64,000 nt of DNA from Actinomycetota bacterium (GTDB taxonomy: Bacteria > Actinomycetota > Acidimicrobiia > Acidimicrobiales > Ilumatobacteraceae), in NCBI GenBank assembly GCA_016700055.1, contig CP064997.1, positions 868,001-932,000 of the forward strand, written 5' to 3'. A program made the translations under genes and the position numbers. Under the pieces are notes generated by a model. The model had not been told where the DNA came from. It saw nothing but the letters and a program-made list of their open reading frames with translations, and made no database searches. Every line of letters begins with the position of its first letter. Within the stretch, counting starts at the first letter, position 1. This document shows positions 26,183-34,983 of the stretch, one piece after another.

Positions 26183-27631
26183 ATGCACGGGATCCTGGCC
26201 TGGGGTGCCTACCTGCCCTACCGTCGGCTCGACCGCGCCCAGATCGGGCAGTTCCTCGGCCAAGGTGGCGGGCGCGGGACGCGCACCGTGGCGAGCTTCG
26301 ACGAAGACCCGACGACGATGGGCGTCGAGGCCGCCCAGATGGCGCTGCGCTCCACCGGCGCGCAGCCGGCCCGGCTGCTGTTCGGCACCGTCGCGCCTGC
26401 CTATGCCGACAAGACGAACGCCACCGTGGTCCACGCCGCGTTGCGCCTCGACGACACCGTGGCCGCCTACGACCTCGGCTGCTCGGTGCGTTCCGCGTCC
26501 GGCGGCCTGCTGCTCGCTCTCGACGGTGGTGGGCCGACGCTCGTCGTGTCCGCAGACGTCCGCACGGGTCTCGCCGGCTCCGGCGAAGAGGCCGCAGGGG
26601 GCGACGCCGCGGCGGCGGTGCTCGTCGGGAGCGACGCCGACGGCCAGCTCCTCGCCGAGCTCGTCGCCACGGCGAGCGTCACCGACGAGTTCGTCGAGCG
26701 CTGGCGCACCCCTGGTGAGGTGCGCACCAAGGTGTGGGACGAGAAGTTCTCCGAGGTCTCCTACCGCCCGCTCGGCGAACGGGCCTGGAAGCTCGCCCTC
26801 GACCGCGCCGGGTTGACGGCGCCAGACGTAGCCCTCGCCGCCGTCGCCGCCCCGAGCGCGCGGGTTGGGTCGACCGTCGGCGGGCGCCTCGGCGGCGTGC
26901 AGGTGATCGACTCGCTCGCCACCACCGTCGGCACCACCGGCGCCGCCCACCCGGCGGTGCTGCTCGCGTCCCTGCTCGAGCAGGCGCGGACGCTCCCCGC
27001 GGGCAGCGTCGTCGCGCTCGTCGTGCTGGCCGACGGCGCCGACGTCGTGCTGCTGCGCACCACCGCCGCGCTCGGCGCGTACCGGCCGGCCCGGACGGTG
27101 GCCGAGCAGGTCGCCGGCGGCGCGCCGCTGCCTTACGGCAAGTTCCTCGCCTGGCGCGGGATGATCGCCCTGGAGCCGCCGCGGCGCCCGGAGCCGCCCC
27201 GCATCTCGGCCACCGCGGCGGCGCGCAGCGAGCAGTGGAAGTACGGCTTCGTCGGCTCCCGCGATCCCGGCACCGGCATGATCCACATGCCTCCGGCACG
27301 CGTGTCGGCCGACGGCGAGCGCACCGACCAGATGCAGCCCGCGCCGATGGCTGCCGTCACCGGCACGATCGCCACCTTCACCATCGACCGCGTCGCCTAC
27401 TCGCCGAGCCCGCCGATCGTCTTCGCGATCGTCGACTTCGACGGCGGTGGGCGCCTGCCCGTCGAGCTGTGCGACCTCGACCCCGCCGAGGTGCAGATCG
27501 GGCGCCGGGTCGAGCCGACCTTCCGCCGGCTCTACACCGCCGACGGGATCCCCAACTACTTCTGGAAGGCACGTCTCGTGCGCGACGCTTCGGCCGACAC
27601 GGCGGCGGTCACGAGCGGGCAGGAGGGCTGA
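26183..27631 (+). CDS. HMG-CoA-synthase-like protein fused to a C-terminal OB-fold (DUF35) domain
   Basis: A 482-residue two-domain protein. Residues about 1-325 form a thiolase-superfamily module of the HMG-CoA synthase type, with a cysteine at the nucleophile position (C100 in YDLGCSVRS). By eye the partner residues of the Glu-Cys-His triad are absent: V70 in FGTVAPAYADK where archaeal synthases have Glu, and A222 before PSAR where they have His. Residues about 330-470 form a DUF35 OB fold (ending FRRLYTADGIPNYFWKARLV) whose zinc-ribbon cysteines are missing. It is 6 bp from a thiolase gene and preceded by operator B. ATG 26183 is chosen over GTG 26174. Confidence 0.75.
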   Translation: MHGILAWGAYLPYRRLDRAQIGQFLGQGGGRGTRTVASFDEDPTTMGVEAAQMALRSTGAQPARLLFGTVAPAYADKTNATVVHAALRLDDTVAAYDLGCSVRSASGGLLLALDGGGPTLVVSADVRTGLAGSGEEAAGGDAAAAVLVGSDADGQLLAELVATASVTDEFVERWRTPGEVRTKVWDEKFSEVSYRPLGERAWKLALDRAGLTAPDVALAAVAAPSARVGSTVGGRLGGVQVIDSLATTVGTTGAAHPAVLLASLLEQARTLPAGSVVALVVLADGADVVLLRTTAALGAYRPARTVAEQVAGGAPLPYGKFLAWRGMIALEPPRRPEPPRISATAAARSEQWKYGFVGSRDPGTGMIHMPPARVSADGERTDQMQPAPMAAVTGTIATFTIDRVAYSPSPPIVFAIVDFDGGGRLPVELCDLDPAEVQIGRRVEPTFRRLYTADGIPNYFWKARLVRDASADTAAVTSGQEG

Positions 27632-27637
27632 ACCGCC

Positions 27638-28825
27638 ATGGCATCGCACGGCATCAAGGACCGCGTCGCGATCGTAGGTATGGGCTGCACCAGCTTCGTC
27701 GAGCACTGGGACAAGGGCCTCGACGACCTGGTCATCGCGGCGGCGAACGAGTGCTACACGTCGGCCGGAGTGGGCAAGGACGACGTCGACGCCTACTGGC
27801 TCGGCACCGCCCAGGGCGGGATGAGCGGGATCACCCTCGCCCGCCCGCTGCAGCTGCAGTCCAAGCCGGTGACCCGGGTGGAGAACTACTGCGCCACCGG
27901 ATCCGAGGCGCTGCGCCAGGCCGCCTATGCCGTCGCCTCCGGCGCGTACGACGTCGCGATGGCGCTCGGCGTGGAGAAGACGAAGGACTCCGGGTTCCAG
28001 GGGCTGAACGCGGTGCCACCGCCGAACGACGGCACCGGGCGCACCCTCACCGCGGCGGCGATGTTCTCGATGGTCGCCCCCGCATACGCCCACAAGTTCG
28101 GCGTCGAGCCCGCGGTGATGCGCGAGGCGATGGCCCGCATCGCGTGGAAGAACCACTGGAACGGAGCGCGCAACCCGCGGGCGCAGTTCCGCAAGGAGGT
28201 GTCGATCGACACCATCTGCGCGTCGCCCAAGGTCGCCGGCGATCTCGGCGTGTTCGACTGCGCCGGCGTCGCCGACGGCGCCGCAGCCGCGATCATCTGC
28301 CGCGCCGAGGACGCCCACCGCTACACCGACAAGCCGCTGTACGTGAAGGCGCTGTCGTTCATCGCCGGCAACGGCGGGGGCCTGATCGACCCCGAGTACG
28401 ACTACACCACGTTCCCCGAGATCTCCGCGTGCGCGGCGGACGCCTACATGCAGGCAGGCATCAGCGACCCCCGCCGTGAACTGGCGATGGCCGAGGTGCA
28501 CGACTGCTTCACGATCACCGAGCTCGTGCTGATGGAAGATCTCGGGCTGTCCAAGCGCGGTGAGGCCTGGCGTGACGTGCTCGACGGCGTGTACGACCTG
28601 CACGGGGAGGTGCCCGTCAACCCCGACGGCGGGCTGAAGTCGTTCGGCCACCCGGTGGGAGCCTCCGGGCTGCGGATGATGTTCGAGGCCTGGCTGCAGC
28701 TGCGCGGCGAGGCACCTGCGGAGCGCCAGATCGAAACCGACCGCACCCTCGCGCTGACCCACAACCTCGGCGGCTACCCCGGCGAGATGGTCAGCTTCGT
28801 CTCCATCCTCGGTACCGAGACCTGA
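27638..28825 (+). CDS. Thiolase / lipid-transfer-protein-type acyl-CoA C-acyltransferase
   Basis: A 395-residue thiolase of the SCP2/acetyl-CoA C-acetyltransferase-like branch. It keeps the nucleophile, C85 in ENYCATGSEAL, and the second active-site loop GLKSFGHPVGASG (His). The region that is NEAF in classical thiolases reads VHDCFTITE, as in SCP2-type proteins. It lies 6 bp after the HMGCS/OB fusion and probably forms a complex in which the fused OB domain binds CoA. In archaea a thiolase, an HMG-CoA synthase and a DUF35 protein make such a complex. Substrate inferred as a CoA ester from steroid breakdown. Confidence 0.82.
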   Translation: MASHGIKDRVAIVGMGCTSFVEHWDKGLDDLVIAAANECYTSAGVGKDDVDAYWLGTAQGGMSGITLARPLQLQSKPVTRVENYCATGSEALRQAAYAVASGAYDVAMALGVEKTKDSGFQGLNAVPPPNDGTGRTLTAAAMFSMVAPAYAHKFGVEPAVMREAMARIAWKNHWNGARNPRAQFRKEVSIDTICASPKVAGDLGVFDCAGVADGAAAAIICRAEDAHRYTDKPLYVKALSFIAGNGGGLIDPEYDYTTFPEISACAADAYMQAGISDPRRELAMAEVHDCFTITELVLMEDLGLSKRGEAWRDVLDGVYDLHGEVPVNPDGGLKSFGHPVGASGLRMMFEAWLQLRGEAPAERQIETDRTLALTHNLGGYPGEMVSFVSILGTET

Positions 28826-30871
28826 TCAGGCGACGGGGCCGACCTCGACGAGGGTGTCGAAGAAGGCGACGCCGCCGCCCCAGTCGGTGAGGGTGTCGCT
28901 GGTCAGCGAGTTCGCGGTGGCCGCCTCACGGTGGTCGTCGCCCCACCAGCCGAACGGCACCACGGCGACGCCGGGGCGGACGCGCTCGGTGACCCGCGCG
29001 GTGAGCGTCAGCGACCCACGGTCGTTCCACACGCGCACCGTGTCGCCCTCCTCGATGCCGCGCTCCTTCGCGTCGTGGGCATCGAGCTCGACGAACGGGC
29101 CGCCCTCGGGCGGGCCGTGGTGAGGCAGGTGCGTGTACGAGCTGTTCAGCAGGCGCACGTGCGTCTTCGGGGTGAGCAGCACCAGCGGGAAGCGCTGCGC
29201 CGTCGCGCTGCCGGGGCCCTCGACGGGCGGGGCGTACGCGGGCAACGGGTCCTGGCCGATGGCGGCGAGGGCGTCGTTGCGCAGCAAGGCCCGCCCGCTC
29301 GGCGTGGCGAAGCCGCCGTTCGCGTACACGAGGTCGATGTCGACGTCGATTCGCACGAAGCCGTCGCGGCGAAGCGCGTCGACGTCGACCCCGCGCAAGG
29401 CGGAGCGGATCAGGGACTCGTCGTCCTCGAACAGGCTGGGGTCGGTGAGCCCGAGCGCGCCGGCGAGGCGGCGCCACAGCTCCGTGTTCGGCACCGCTTC
29501 GCCGAGAGGGGCGACGGCCGGCTCGTTCCAGCCGAGGTTGAGGTGCCCCCAGGCGGGCACGACGTCGACCTGCTCGATCTGCGTCGTCGCCGGGAACACG
29601 ACGTCGGCGTACCGCGCGGTGTCCGTGAGGAACTGCTCGGAGACGACGGTGAACAGGTCTTCGCGGGCGAGGCCGGCGCGCGTGAGCGCCGCGTTGGGCA
29701 CCGTCACCGCGGGGTTGCCGTTCCACACGACGAGCGCCTGCACGGGCGGGTCGAGGTGCGTGTCGGTCAATGCCCGGCCGAGGTGGTTCATGCTGATCCC
29801 GCGCCGGGGGCGGCCGGCCCCGAGGTCGGGCATGTCGAAGACCGAGTCGTCGACCGCCGCGTCGAACCACGTGCCGACGCTGCGCGCGAGCCCACCCCCG
29901 CGATGACGCCAGGCGCCGGTGATCGTCGGCAGGCAGGCGAGCGTGCGGAAGAACATGGCGCCGTGCTCGTGGTGCTCGGCGCCGATCAGGGTGCGGATGA
30001 ACGCCGGCCGCGTGGTGCCGTATGCGACCGCGAGGCGTTCGATCTCGTCGGCGTCGAGGCCGCACACCTCGGCCGCCCGCGCCGGCGGCCACTCGGCGAC
30101 CCGCGCGGCGAGGTCGGCGAAGCCTTCCGTGTGCCGATCGACGTAGTCGTGGTCGACGAGGTCGTCGCGCACCAGCACGTGCATGATCGCCAGCATCAAG
30201 GCCACGTCGGTGCCGGGCAGCGGCTGCACATGCCAGTCGGCGGCCTCGGCGGTGGCGGTGCGCAGCGGGTCGACGACGACGACGGTGGCGCCGGTGCGAC
30301 GCGCCTCTTCGACGAAGGGCCACAGGTGGCGGTTGGTCAGCTTGGTGTTGGTGCCCCACAGCAGCACCAGGCGGGCGTGGCGGACGTCGGTCGGTTCGCA
30401 CGCGCGTGAGGAACCGAGCGTGGACGCGACGCCGGCGCCGGCCGTGGCTCCGCACAGCGAGCCGGTGAGCCGCGACGACCCGAGCGCGGCGAAGAGGCGC
30501 CGATCGAGCGAGGACCGCTGGATCAACCCCTGCGTGCCCGCGTCCACCCACGGCAGCACCGCCTCACCGCCCCAGCGCTCGATCACCTCGTGCAGTCGTG
30601 AGGCGGCGAGCGCGAGCGCTTCGTCCCACGACGCCCGCCGGAACTGCCCCTCGCCTTTCGGCCCGGTGCGCACGAGGGGGTGCAGCACGCGATCCGCGTT
30701 GTACACCCGGTGCAGGAACCGGTTCACCTTCGGGCACAGCTCACCGCGGGAGAACGGGTGGGCGGGGTTGCCGCGCATAGACACGGCGACGCCTGCTTCG
30801 ACGGTGACCACCCAGCCGCACGAGTCCGGGCAGTCGTGGTGGCAGGTGCCGAGCACGGTCGAGGCGGCCAT
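28826..30871 (-). CDS. Molybdopterin (bis-MGD) oxidoreductase with [4Fe-4S] cluster
   Basis: A 681-residue member of the DMSO reductase family. The N-terminal iron-sulphur ligands are C10, C14, C18 and C46 (CHHDCPDSC ... GELCPK). Molybdopterin-binding segments include LLWGTNTKLTNRH, VVDPLRTATAEAADWH and, at the end, a VRVWNDRGSLTLTARVTERVRPG dinucleotide-binding domain. There is no Tat signal, so it is cytosolic. It is related to the formate dehydrogenase/polysulfide-reductase-like single-subunit enzymes of actinobacteria, whose substrates are mostly unknown. Monocistronic; TAGAAT lies 6 nt before the ATG. It abuts the thiolase gene tail to tail with no gap. Confidence 0.85.
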   Translation of the reverse strand: MAASTVLGTCHHDCPDSCGWVVTVEAGVAVSMRGNPAHPFSRGELCPKVNRFLHRVYNADRVLHPLVRTGPKGEGQFRRASWDEALALAASRLHEVIERWGGEAVLPWVDAGTQGLIQRSSLDRRLFAALGSSRLTGSLCGATAGAGVASTLGSSRACEPTDVRHARLVLLWGTNTKLTNRHLWPFVEEARRTGATVVVVDPLRTATAEAADWHVQPLPGTDVALMLAIMHVLVRDDLVDHDYVDRHTEGFADLAARVAEWPPARAAEVCGLDADEIERLAVAYGTTRPAFIRTLIGAEHHEHGAMFFRTLACLPTITGAWRHRGGGLARSVGTWFDAAVDDSVFDMPDLGAGRPRRGISMNHLGRALTDTHLDPPVQALVVWNGNPAVTVPNAALTRAGLAREDLFTVVSEQFLTDTARYADVVFPATTQIEQVDVVPAWGHLNLGWNEPAVAPLGEAVPNTELWRRLAGALGLTDPSLFEDDESLIRSALRGVDVDALRRDGFVRIDVDIDLVYANGGFATPSGRALLRNDALAAIGQDPLPAYAPPVEGPGSATAQRFPLVLLTPKTHVRLLNSSYTHLPHHGPPEGGPFVELDAHDAKERGIEEGDTVRVWNDRGSLTLTARVTERVRPGVAVVPFGWWGDDHREAATANSLTSDTLTDWGGGVAFFDTLVEVGPVA

Positions 30872-30877
30872 CTCGGG

Positions 30878-30883
30878 ATTCTA
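30878..30883 (-). promoter_or_regulatory. -10 element TAGAAT, leaderless promoter
   Basis: TAGAAT (one mismatch to the TATAAT consensus) is 6 nt before ATG 30871. A 6-bp stem hairpin (30897-30912) lies further upstream in the divergent gap. Confidence 0.5.
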
Positions 30884-30989
30884 CGGACCCGTGTCGTCTC
30901 CGGCCGCGGAGATACCGGCGGTGCCTCGCGGCTACCCTCACACGCCGACGGTGCGCGGGGGCATCGCCGCATCGTTAAGGGGGACACCG

Positions 30990-31424
30990 ATGGCCGATCG
31001 CACAGCCGACCGGATAGAGATCACCGAGCTGCTCCACCGCTACTCCTGGGCGATGGCCGACCGCGATTGGGAGGCGTGGCAGGCGGTGTTCACCCCCACC
31101 GCGCGCGTCGACGCGACGACGGCGGGCGGTATCGCCGGCACCCCGGCAGAGTCCGCCGCATGGCTGGCGCAGACGTTCGCGATGTTCGACGTCGCGATCA
31201 GCCACGTCGGCAACGTCGTCATCGAGTTCGCGGCCGACGACGCGGCCCGGGTGCGGACGCTGTTCAAGATGGTCATGCGCGTGCCCGCAGCCGCCGGCGA
31301 CGCGGCCGCCCAGCCCACGTACATGGAGGCGTGCGGCTGGTACCAGGACTCGATGTGCCGCACGGGAGACGGGTGGCGCATCGACGATCGCTTCGAACAG
31401 CTCGTCTACATGCGCCCCGCCTGA
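30990..31424 (+). CDS. SnoaL-like (NTF2-fold) protein
   Basis: A 144-residue cone-shaped NTF2-fold protein. It begins with DRIEITELLHRYSWAMADRDWEAWQAVFTPTARVD, the usual SnoaL_4 helix pair and strand, and ends WRIDDRFEQLVYMRPA. The family includes steroid delta-isomerase, scytalone dehydratase and polyketide cyclases. The AAGGGGG ribosome site 6-7 nt before ATG 30990 decides the start. A sterol isomerase or dehydratase role would suit the setting but the family is too broad to say. The phosphotransferase-like gene follows after 18 bp. Confidence 0.75.
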   Translation: MADRTADRIEITELLHRYSWAMADRDWEAWQAVFTPTARVDATTAGGIAGTPAESAAWLAQTFAMFDVAISHVGNVVIEFAADDAARVRTLFKMVMRVPAAAGDAAAQPTYMEACGWYQDSMCRTGDGWRIDDRFEQLVYMRPA

Positions 31425-31442
31425 GGAAGCCGAGGTTCCGCC

Positions 31443-32522
31443 GTGCCACTGCCGACCAAGCGCGATCCCGAAGCACTGCGCCGCTCGCTCGAGCACTGGT
31501 TCGCGCAGCGCCTTGGTGCGCCCTGCACCGTCGGAGAGCTGTCGATCCCCGAGGGCACGGGGATGTCCAGCGAGACGCTGCTGTTCGAGCTCGGCGGGCT
31601 CGAACAGGCCGGGGCCGCCGAACACCTCGTCGCCCGCGTCCGCCCCGACATGTCCGACTGGCCGGTGTTCGCCGTCTACGACCTGGGGGTGCAGGCGGGG
31701 GCGATGCGCCTCGTCGGCGAGCACAGCCGGGTCCCTGTCCCCAACGTGCGCTTCGTCGAGAGCGACGAGCAATACCTCGGCGCGCCGTTCATCGTGATGG
31801 ACCGCGTCCACGGACGCGCCCTGCCGGACATGCCGCCGTACGTGTTCGGCGGCAGCTTCCTCGACACGCTGGCGCCGGCCGAGCTGCGCACGATCGGGCG
31901 GCGGACGGCGCAGGTGCTCGCCGAGCTCCACGCGATCGACCTCGCCGGGCCCGACACGTCGTTCATCGCCCCTCGTGAGGGCGACGCGCTCGCCCGCCAG
32001 CTCGACGAGCAACGCCGGTACTACGACTGGGCCCGCGGCGACGACGTGGTCCCGATCATCGAGCGCGCCTTCGACCGGCTCGCGGGGAGCATCCCCTCCG
32101 ACCCAGGGCCGACGGTGCTCAACTGGGGTGACGCCCGCCCGGGCAACGTGCTGTTCGACGACCACCTGCAGGTCACGGCCGTGCTCGACTGGGAGATGGT
32201 CAACCTCGGGCCGGCCGGCATCGACGTCGGCTGGACGATCTTCATGCACGAGTTCTTCCAGAGCCTGGCCGGTGTGTTCGACCTGCCCGGCTTCCCCGAC
32301 TTCTGCCGGCCGGAGGACTTCGTCGCCGACTACGAGGCCGCCGGCGGCAGGCACGTCGAGGACCTCGACTGGTACCGCCTGTTCGCGTCGATGCGCTTCG
32401 CGATCATCTCCGTCCGCACGTCGAGCCGCGAGGTGGCCTACGGCAACCGCCCGGCGCCCGACGATCCCGAGGAGCTGCTGATGAACCGCAACCTCCTCGC
32501 CCGCCAGCTCGGCGAGGCCTGA
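31443..32522 (+). CDS. Aminoglycoside-phosphotransferase-like kinase (FadE36/ACAD10 N-domain type)
   Basis: A 359-residue protein of the APH family. The catalytic loop is LNWGDARPGNVLFDDH (Asp and Asn near residues 223-229), followed by the metal aspartate in AVLDWEMVNLGPAGIDVGW. An N-lobe with LIARVRP-like nucleotide strand (EHLVARVRPDMS) is present. Close relatives act with acyl-CoA dehydrogenases, phosphorylating hydroxy-acyl groups for elimination (ACAD10/11, FadE36). That makes a lipid hydroxy-acid kinase more likely than antibiotic resistance. GTG 31443 start. Likely cotranscribed with the SnoaL gene. Confidence 0.78.
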   Translation: MPLPTKRDPEALRRSLEHWFAQRLGAPCTVGELSIPEGTGMSSETLLFELGGLEQAGAAEHLVARVRPDMSDWPVFAVYDLGVQAGAMRLVGEHSRVPVPNVRFVESDEQYLGAPFIVMDRVHGRALPDMPPYVFGGSFLDTLAPAELRTIGRRTAQVLAELHAIDLAGPDTSFIAPREGDALARQLDEQRRYYDWARGDDVVPIIERAFDRLAGSIPSDPGPTVLNWGDARPGNVLFDDHLQVTAVLDWEMVNLGPAGIDVGWTIFMHEFFQSLAGVFDLPGFPDFCRPEDFVADYEAAGGRHVEDLDWYRLFASMRFAIISVRTSSREVAYGNRPAPDDPEELLMNRNLLARQLGEA

Positions 32523-32538
32523 CGCGCGAGGTACTGCG

Positions 32539-33486
32539 CTACGCGCGCAACAGCTCCGGCCGCGAGTTGGCGACGAGGCGGCGAAGTCCGTCACGCCAAC
32601 CCACCTGGGGCCGGAAACCGGTCGCCCGCAGCTTCGTCAGCTCGGGCACGATCGCCGGGATCGTCGCCTCGGTGTGCGCGAACTCGGGTGTGAGCCCGGT
32701 GAGCCGGCCGAGCTCGGCGCACCACTCCTCGACCGAGACCACCTCATCGCCACCCCAGTTGACGACTGCGGCCGGCACCGACGCGAGCGAGAGCAGGTAA
32801 GGGAGGCTGCGCACGATGTCGTCGGTGTGGATCGGCGAGTAGCTGCTCGGAGCGTCGGGGTGGACGGGCACCGGCAGGCCGCGCTCCATCATCGCCAGGT
32901 GGAACAGCATCCACCCGTAGGTGTCGCCGTAGGGCACGCTCAGCCGGCCGATCACCGTCGGCACGCCGAGGCGCTTGCAGGTGTGCTGCACCAGCACCTC
33001 AGCCGCGATCTTGGAGATGCTGTACGTCGCCATGCCCGGCATCAGCCGGTGGCTGTCGCCGAGAGCTGCGGTCTCCGCGAGCGGCTCGTGACCCTGGGGC
33101 TGGTAGACGCCCGTCGACGAGCAGTGGAGGAAAGCCCGCAGCCGGTCACTGCGCCCGCTCACAGCCTCGATCAGGTTCGCGCTGCCCTCGGCGTTCGTCG
33201 CGAAGGCGGCGTCGAAGCGCCGGCTCTTCGACACCGCGAAGTGCAACACCAGGTCGAGGTCGGCGGGCAGCTCGTCGAAGCGCCCACCGGCGAGATCGAC
33301 GCTGACCGTCTGCACCCCTGCCGCGTCGAAGGGCTCACGCGCCGCCGGGTCGGCGAAGCGGGCCGCACCGTAGACCTCGTTGCCGGCCGCGGCGAGGGAC
33401 GTGGCGATCGGCCCGCCCACCCATCCGGTGACCCCCGTCACGAGGATCCGGGCATTGCTCAGCTGCTCCACGTCGGCGGCGCTCAT
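32539..33486 (-). CDS. NAD-dependent epimerase/dehydratase (extended SDR)
   Basis: A 315-residue extended SDR. The Rossmann motif is VTGVTGWVGG near residue 17, the catalytic tyrosine motif is YSISK, preceded by the serine in HCSSTGVY, and SSYSPIHTDDIVRSL is the substrate-domain landmark of sugar epimerases and 3-beta-hydroxysteroid-dehydrogenase-like reductases. Whether it handles a sugar nucleotide or a sterol is undecided. It starts 4 bp after the stop of the upstream hypothetical gene, so the two form one unit. Confidence 0.8.
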   Translation of the reverse strand: MSAADVEQLSNARILVTGVTGWVGGPIATSLAAAGNEVYGAARFADPAAREPFDAAGVQTVSVDLAGGRFDELPADLDLVLHFAVSKSRRFDAAFATNAEGSANLIEAVSGRSDRLRAFLHCSSTGVYQPQGHEPLAETAALGDSHRLMPGMATYSISKIAAEVLVQHTCKRLGVPTVIGRLSVPYGDTYGWMLFHLAMMERGLPVPVHPDAPSSYSPIHTDDIVRSLPYLLSLASVPAAVVNWGGDEVVSVEEWCAELGRLTGLTPEFAHTEATIPAIVPELTKLRATGFRPQVGWRDGLRRLVANSRPELLRA

Positions 33487-33490
33487 GGGG

Positions 33491-34285
33491 TCACCAGAGC
33501 TCGTCGGTGTAGATGTCGGTGCCGAACACCGTCTGCTTGAACGGCGCCGTCCAGAGGTGTGTGGCGAGCCCGCTCGCCTCGAGCTGCTCCCCGAAGCGGC
33601 CGTAGCCGTCGTCCCAGCCCGCGGCCGGGTCGTGGTCGCAGAAGTGGAGCTGCAGGAACCGCCGTTCGGCGTTCGCCACCCGCGGCACGTCGGCGGGGGC
33701 GTCGTCGAGCAGCGGCAGCGGCGTCGCGTAGGACACGAGGTCGGGGCCCCAATCGGTGCCGAACGCCGCCGGCGACCACTGCTCTCGCGTCCAGGCTTCG
33801 AGATCTTCGTGGCGGTGGCCTTCACGCAGCTCGCCGACGTTCACCACCAGCCCGGCGTAGTCGCGGTCGAGGGCCAGCTCGATCGGCGTGCCGGTGAGGG
33901 TTCGCGGCAGCGACCACTCGTGCTGGTACAGCACGGTGTGGACGTGGGTGCGCTCGGGGAACATGCGGCCCGCGGCGTGCAGCATGTGGACGTTGTCGAC
34001 GCTCCAGCGGTTCCAGTCGTCGTGATGGCCGTTCAGCACCCAGTACATCGCGAGGTACGAGCCGACGCTCGGCTCGGGTGTCATCGGCGAGTCGGCGGGA
34101 TAGCGCAGCTCCTTCAGCGACCGGGTGGCGACGAAGCGGTCGCCGGCGAAGTTGTAGGCGCCGACCATGCAGCCGCCGTAGAAGTGGTCGCGCTCGTACC
34201 AGCGGTTGTACTCGACCTCGTGGCCCTTCCACGGCTCGACCATGGTGAAGAGCAGCGTGCCGAGCTGGATCCCGTACTGCTTCAC
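33491..34285 (-). CDS. Hypothetical protein with EthD-like opening
   Basis: A 264-residue cytosolic protein without a clear family. The segment VEYNRWYERDHFYGGC (about residues 25-40) resembles the FNRWYDEEH-type motif of dimeric alpha/beta-barrel (EthD/ABM) proteins, and HVHTVLYQHEW and RRFLQLHFCDHD are further conserved-looking segments. No signal peptide. GTG 34285 with a GAGGGGGAG ribosome site is chosen. It leads a two-gene unit with the epimerase and is divergent from the isochorismatase-like gene. Confidence 0.6.
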   Translation of the reverse strand: MKQYGIQLGTLLFTMVEPWKGHEVEYNRWYERDHFYGGCMVGAYNFAGDRFVATRSLKELRYPADSPMTPEPSVGSYLAMYWVLNGHHDDWNRWSVDNVHMLHAAGRMFPERTHVHTVLYQHEWSLPRTLTGTPIELALDRDYAGLVVNVGELREGHRHEDLEAWTREQWSPAAFGTDWGPDLVSYATPLPLLDDAPADVPRVANAERRFLQLHFCDHDPAAGWDDGYGRFGEQLEASGLATHLWTAPFKQTVFGTDIYTDELW

Positions 34286-34342
34286 TCGCTCCCCCTCGTC
34301 ACCGGCACCGGCTCGGATTGCCGGGCATGCAGGCGGACACCG

Positions 34343-34348
34343 TACCGT
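34343..34348 (+). promoter_or_regulatory. -10 element TACCGT, leaderless promoter
   Basis: TACCGT lies 6 nt before ATG 34355. Confidence 0.4.
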
Positions 34349-34354
34349 CTCAGC

Positions 34355-34960
34355 ATGGAGCTGGTACCGGCGGAGACAGCCGTGCTCACGATGGAGCTGC
34401 AGCGAGGTGTGTGCGGAGACATCGCCCCGTTCCCCGCGCTGCGTGAGGTGGTCGAGGCGCTGCACGTGGAGGCGAACGTCGCGCGGTTGCTGCACTGCAC
34501 GCGGCGCACCGGAGCCCGGGTGGTGCACTGCACGTTCTCGATCCGCTCCGACCAGGCGGGCACCCGTCTCGACTTCCCGCTGATGTCGGTCGCTCGCCGG
34601 GTGCCGGGCTACATGCAGCAGGGCTCGCCCTCCACCCAACTGCTCCCCTCGCTCGGGCCGGAGCCGGGTGACTTGTTCGTCGACCGTCATCACGGGGTCA
34701 GCGCGTTCTCCGGCACCGGGCTCGACGCCCTGCTGCGCTCGTTCGGCACCCGCACCTTGGTCGTCACCGGTGTGTCCTTGAACATCGGTGTGATCGGCAC
34801 GGTGATCGAGGCCGTCAACCTCGGGTACTCGGTGGTCGTGCCCCGCGATGCAGTCGCCGGCGTGCCCGCGGAGTACGGCGAGGCGGTGCTGGCGAACGCG
34901 ATCTGGCCGATCGCGGCGATCACCACCACCGACGACGTGCTGCGCCCCTGGGCGAGCTGA
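34355..34960 (+). CDS. Isochorismatase-fold protein with altered active site
   Basis: A 201-residue cysteine-hydrolase/isochorismatase fold. The opening strand reads TAVLTMELQRGV where the family has a catalytic Asp (DMQ): here it is Glu 14. The segment that carries the nucleophile (TGVxTxxCV) reads TGVSLNIGVIGT, so the cysteine is Gly, as in true isochorismatases of the EntB/PhzD type. It may therefore cleave a vinyl ether or have another role rather than act as a nicotinamidase-type hydrolase. Monocistronic, convergent with the GNAT gene. Confidence 0.75.
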   Translation: MELVPAETAVLTMELQRGVCGDIAPFPALREVVEALHVEANVARLLHCTRRTGARVVHCTFSIRSDQAGTRLDFPLMSVARRVPGYMQQGSPSTQLLPSLGPEPGDLFVDRHHGVSAFSGTGLDALLRSFGTRTLVVTGVSLNIGVIGTVIEAVNLGYSVVVPRDAVAGVPAEYGEAVLANAIWPIAAITTTDDVLRPWAS

Positions 34961-34983
34961 CCCTCTGGCGACTTACCCAGCCG

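Noticed and set aside
26165..28762. An 865-codon minus-strand open frame opposite the HMGCS-like and thiolase genes
   Set aside because: Same shadow composition, no domain-like sequence, and it runs across a promoter and two convincing genes.
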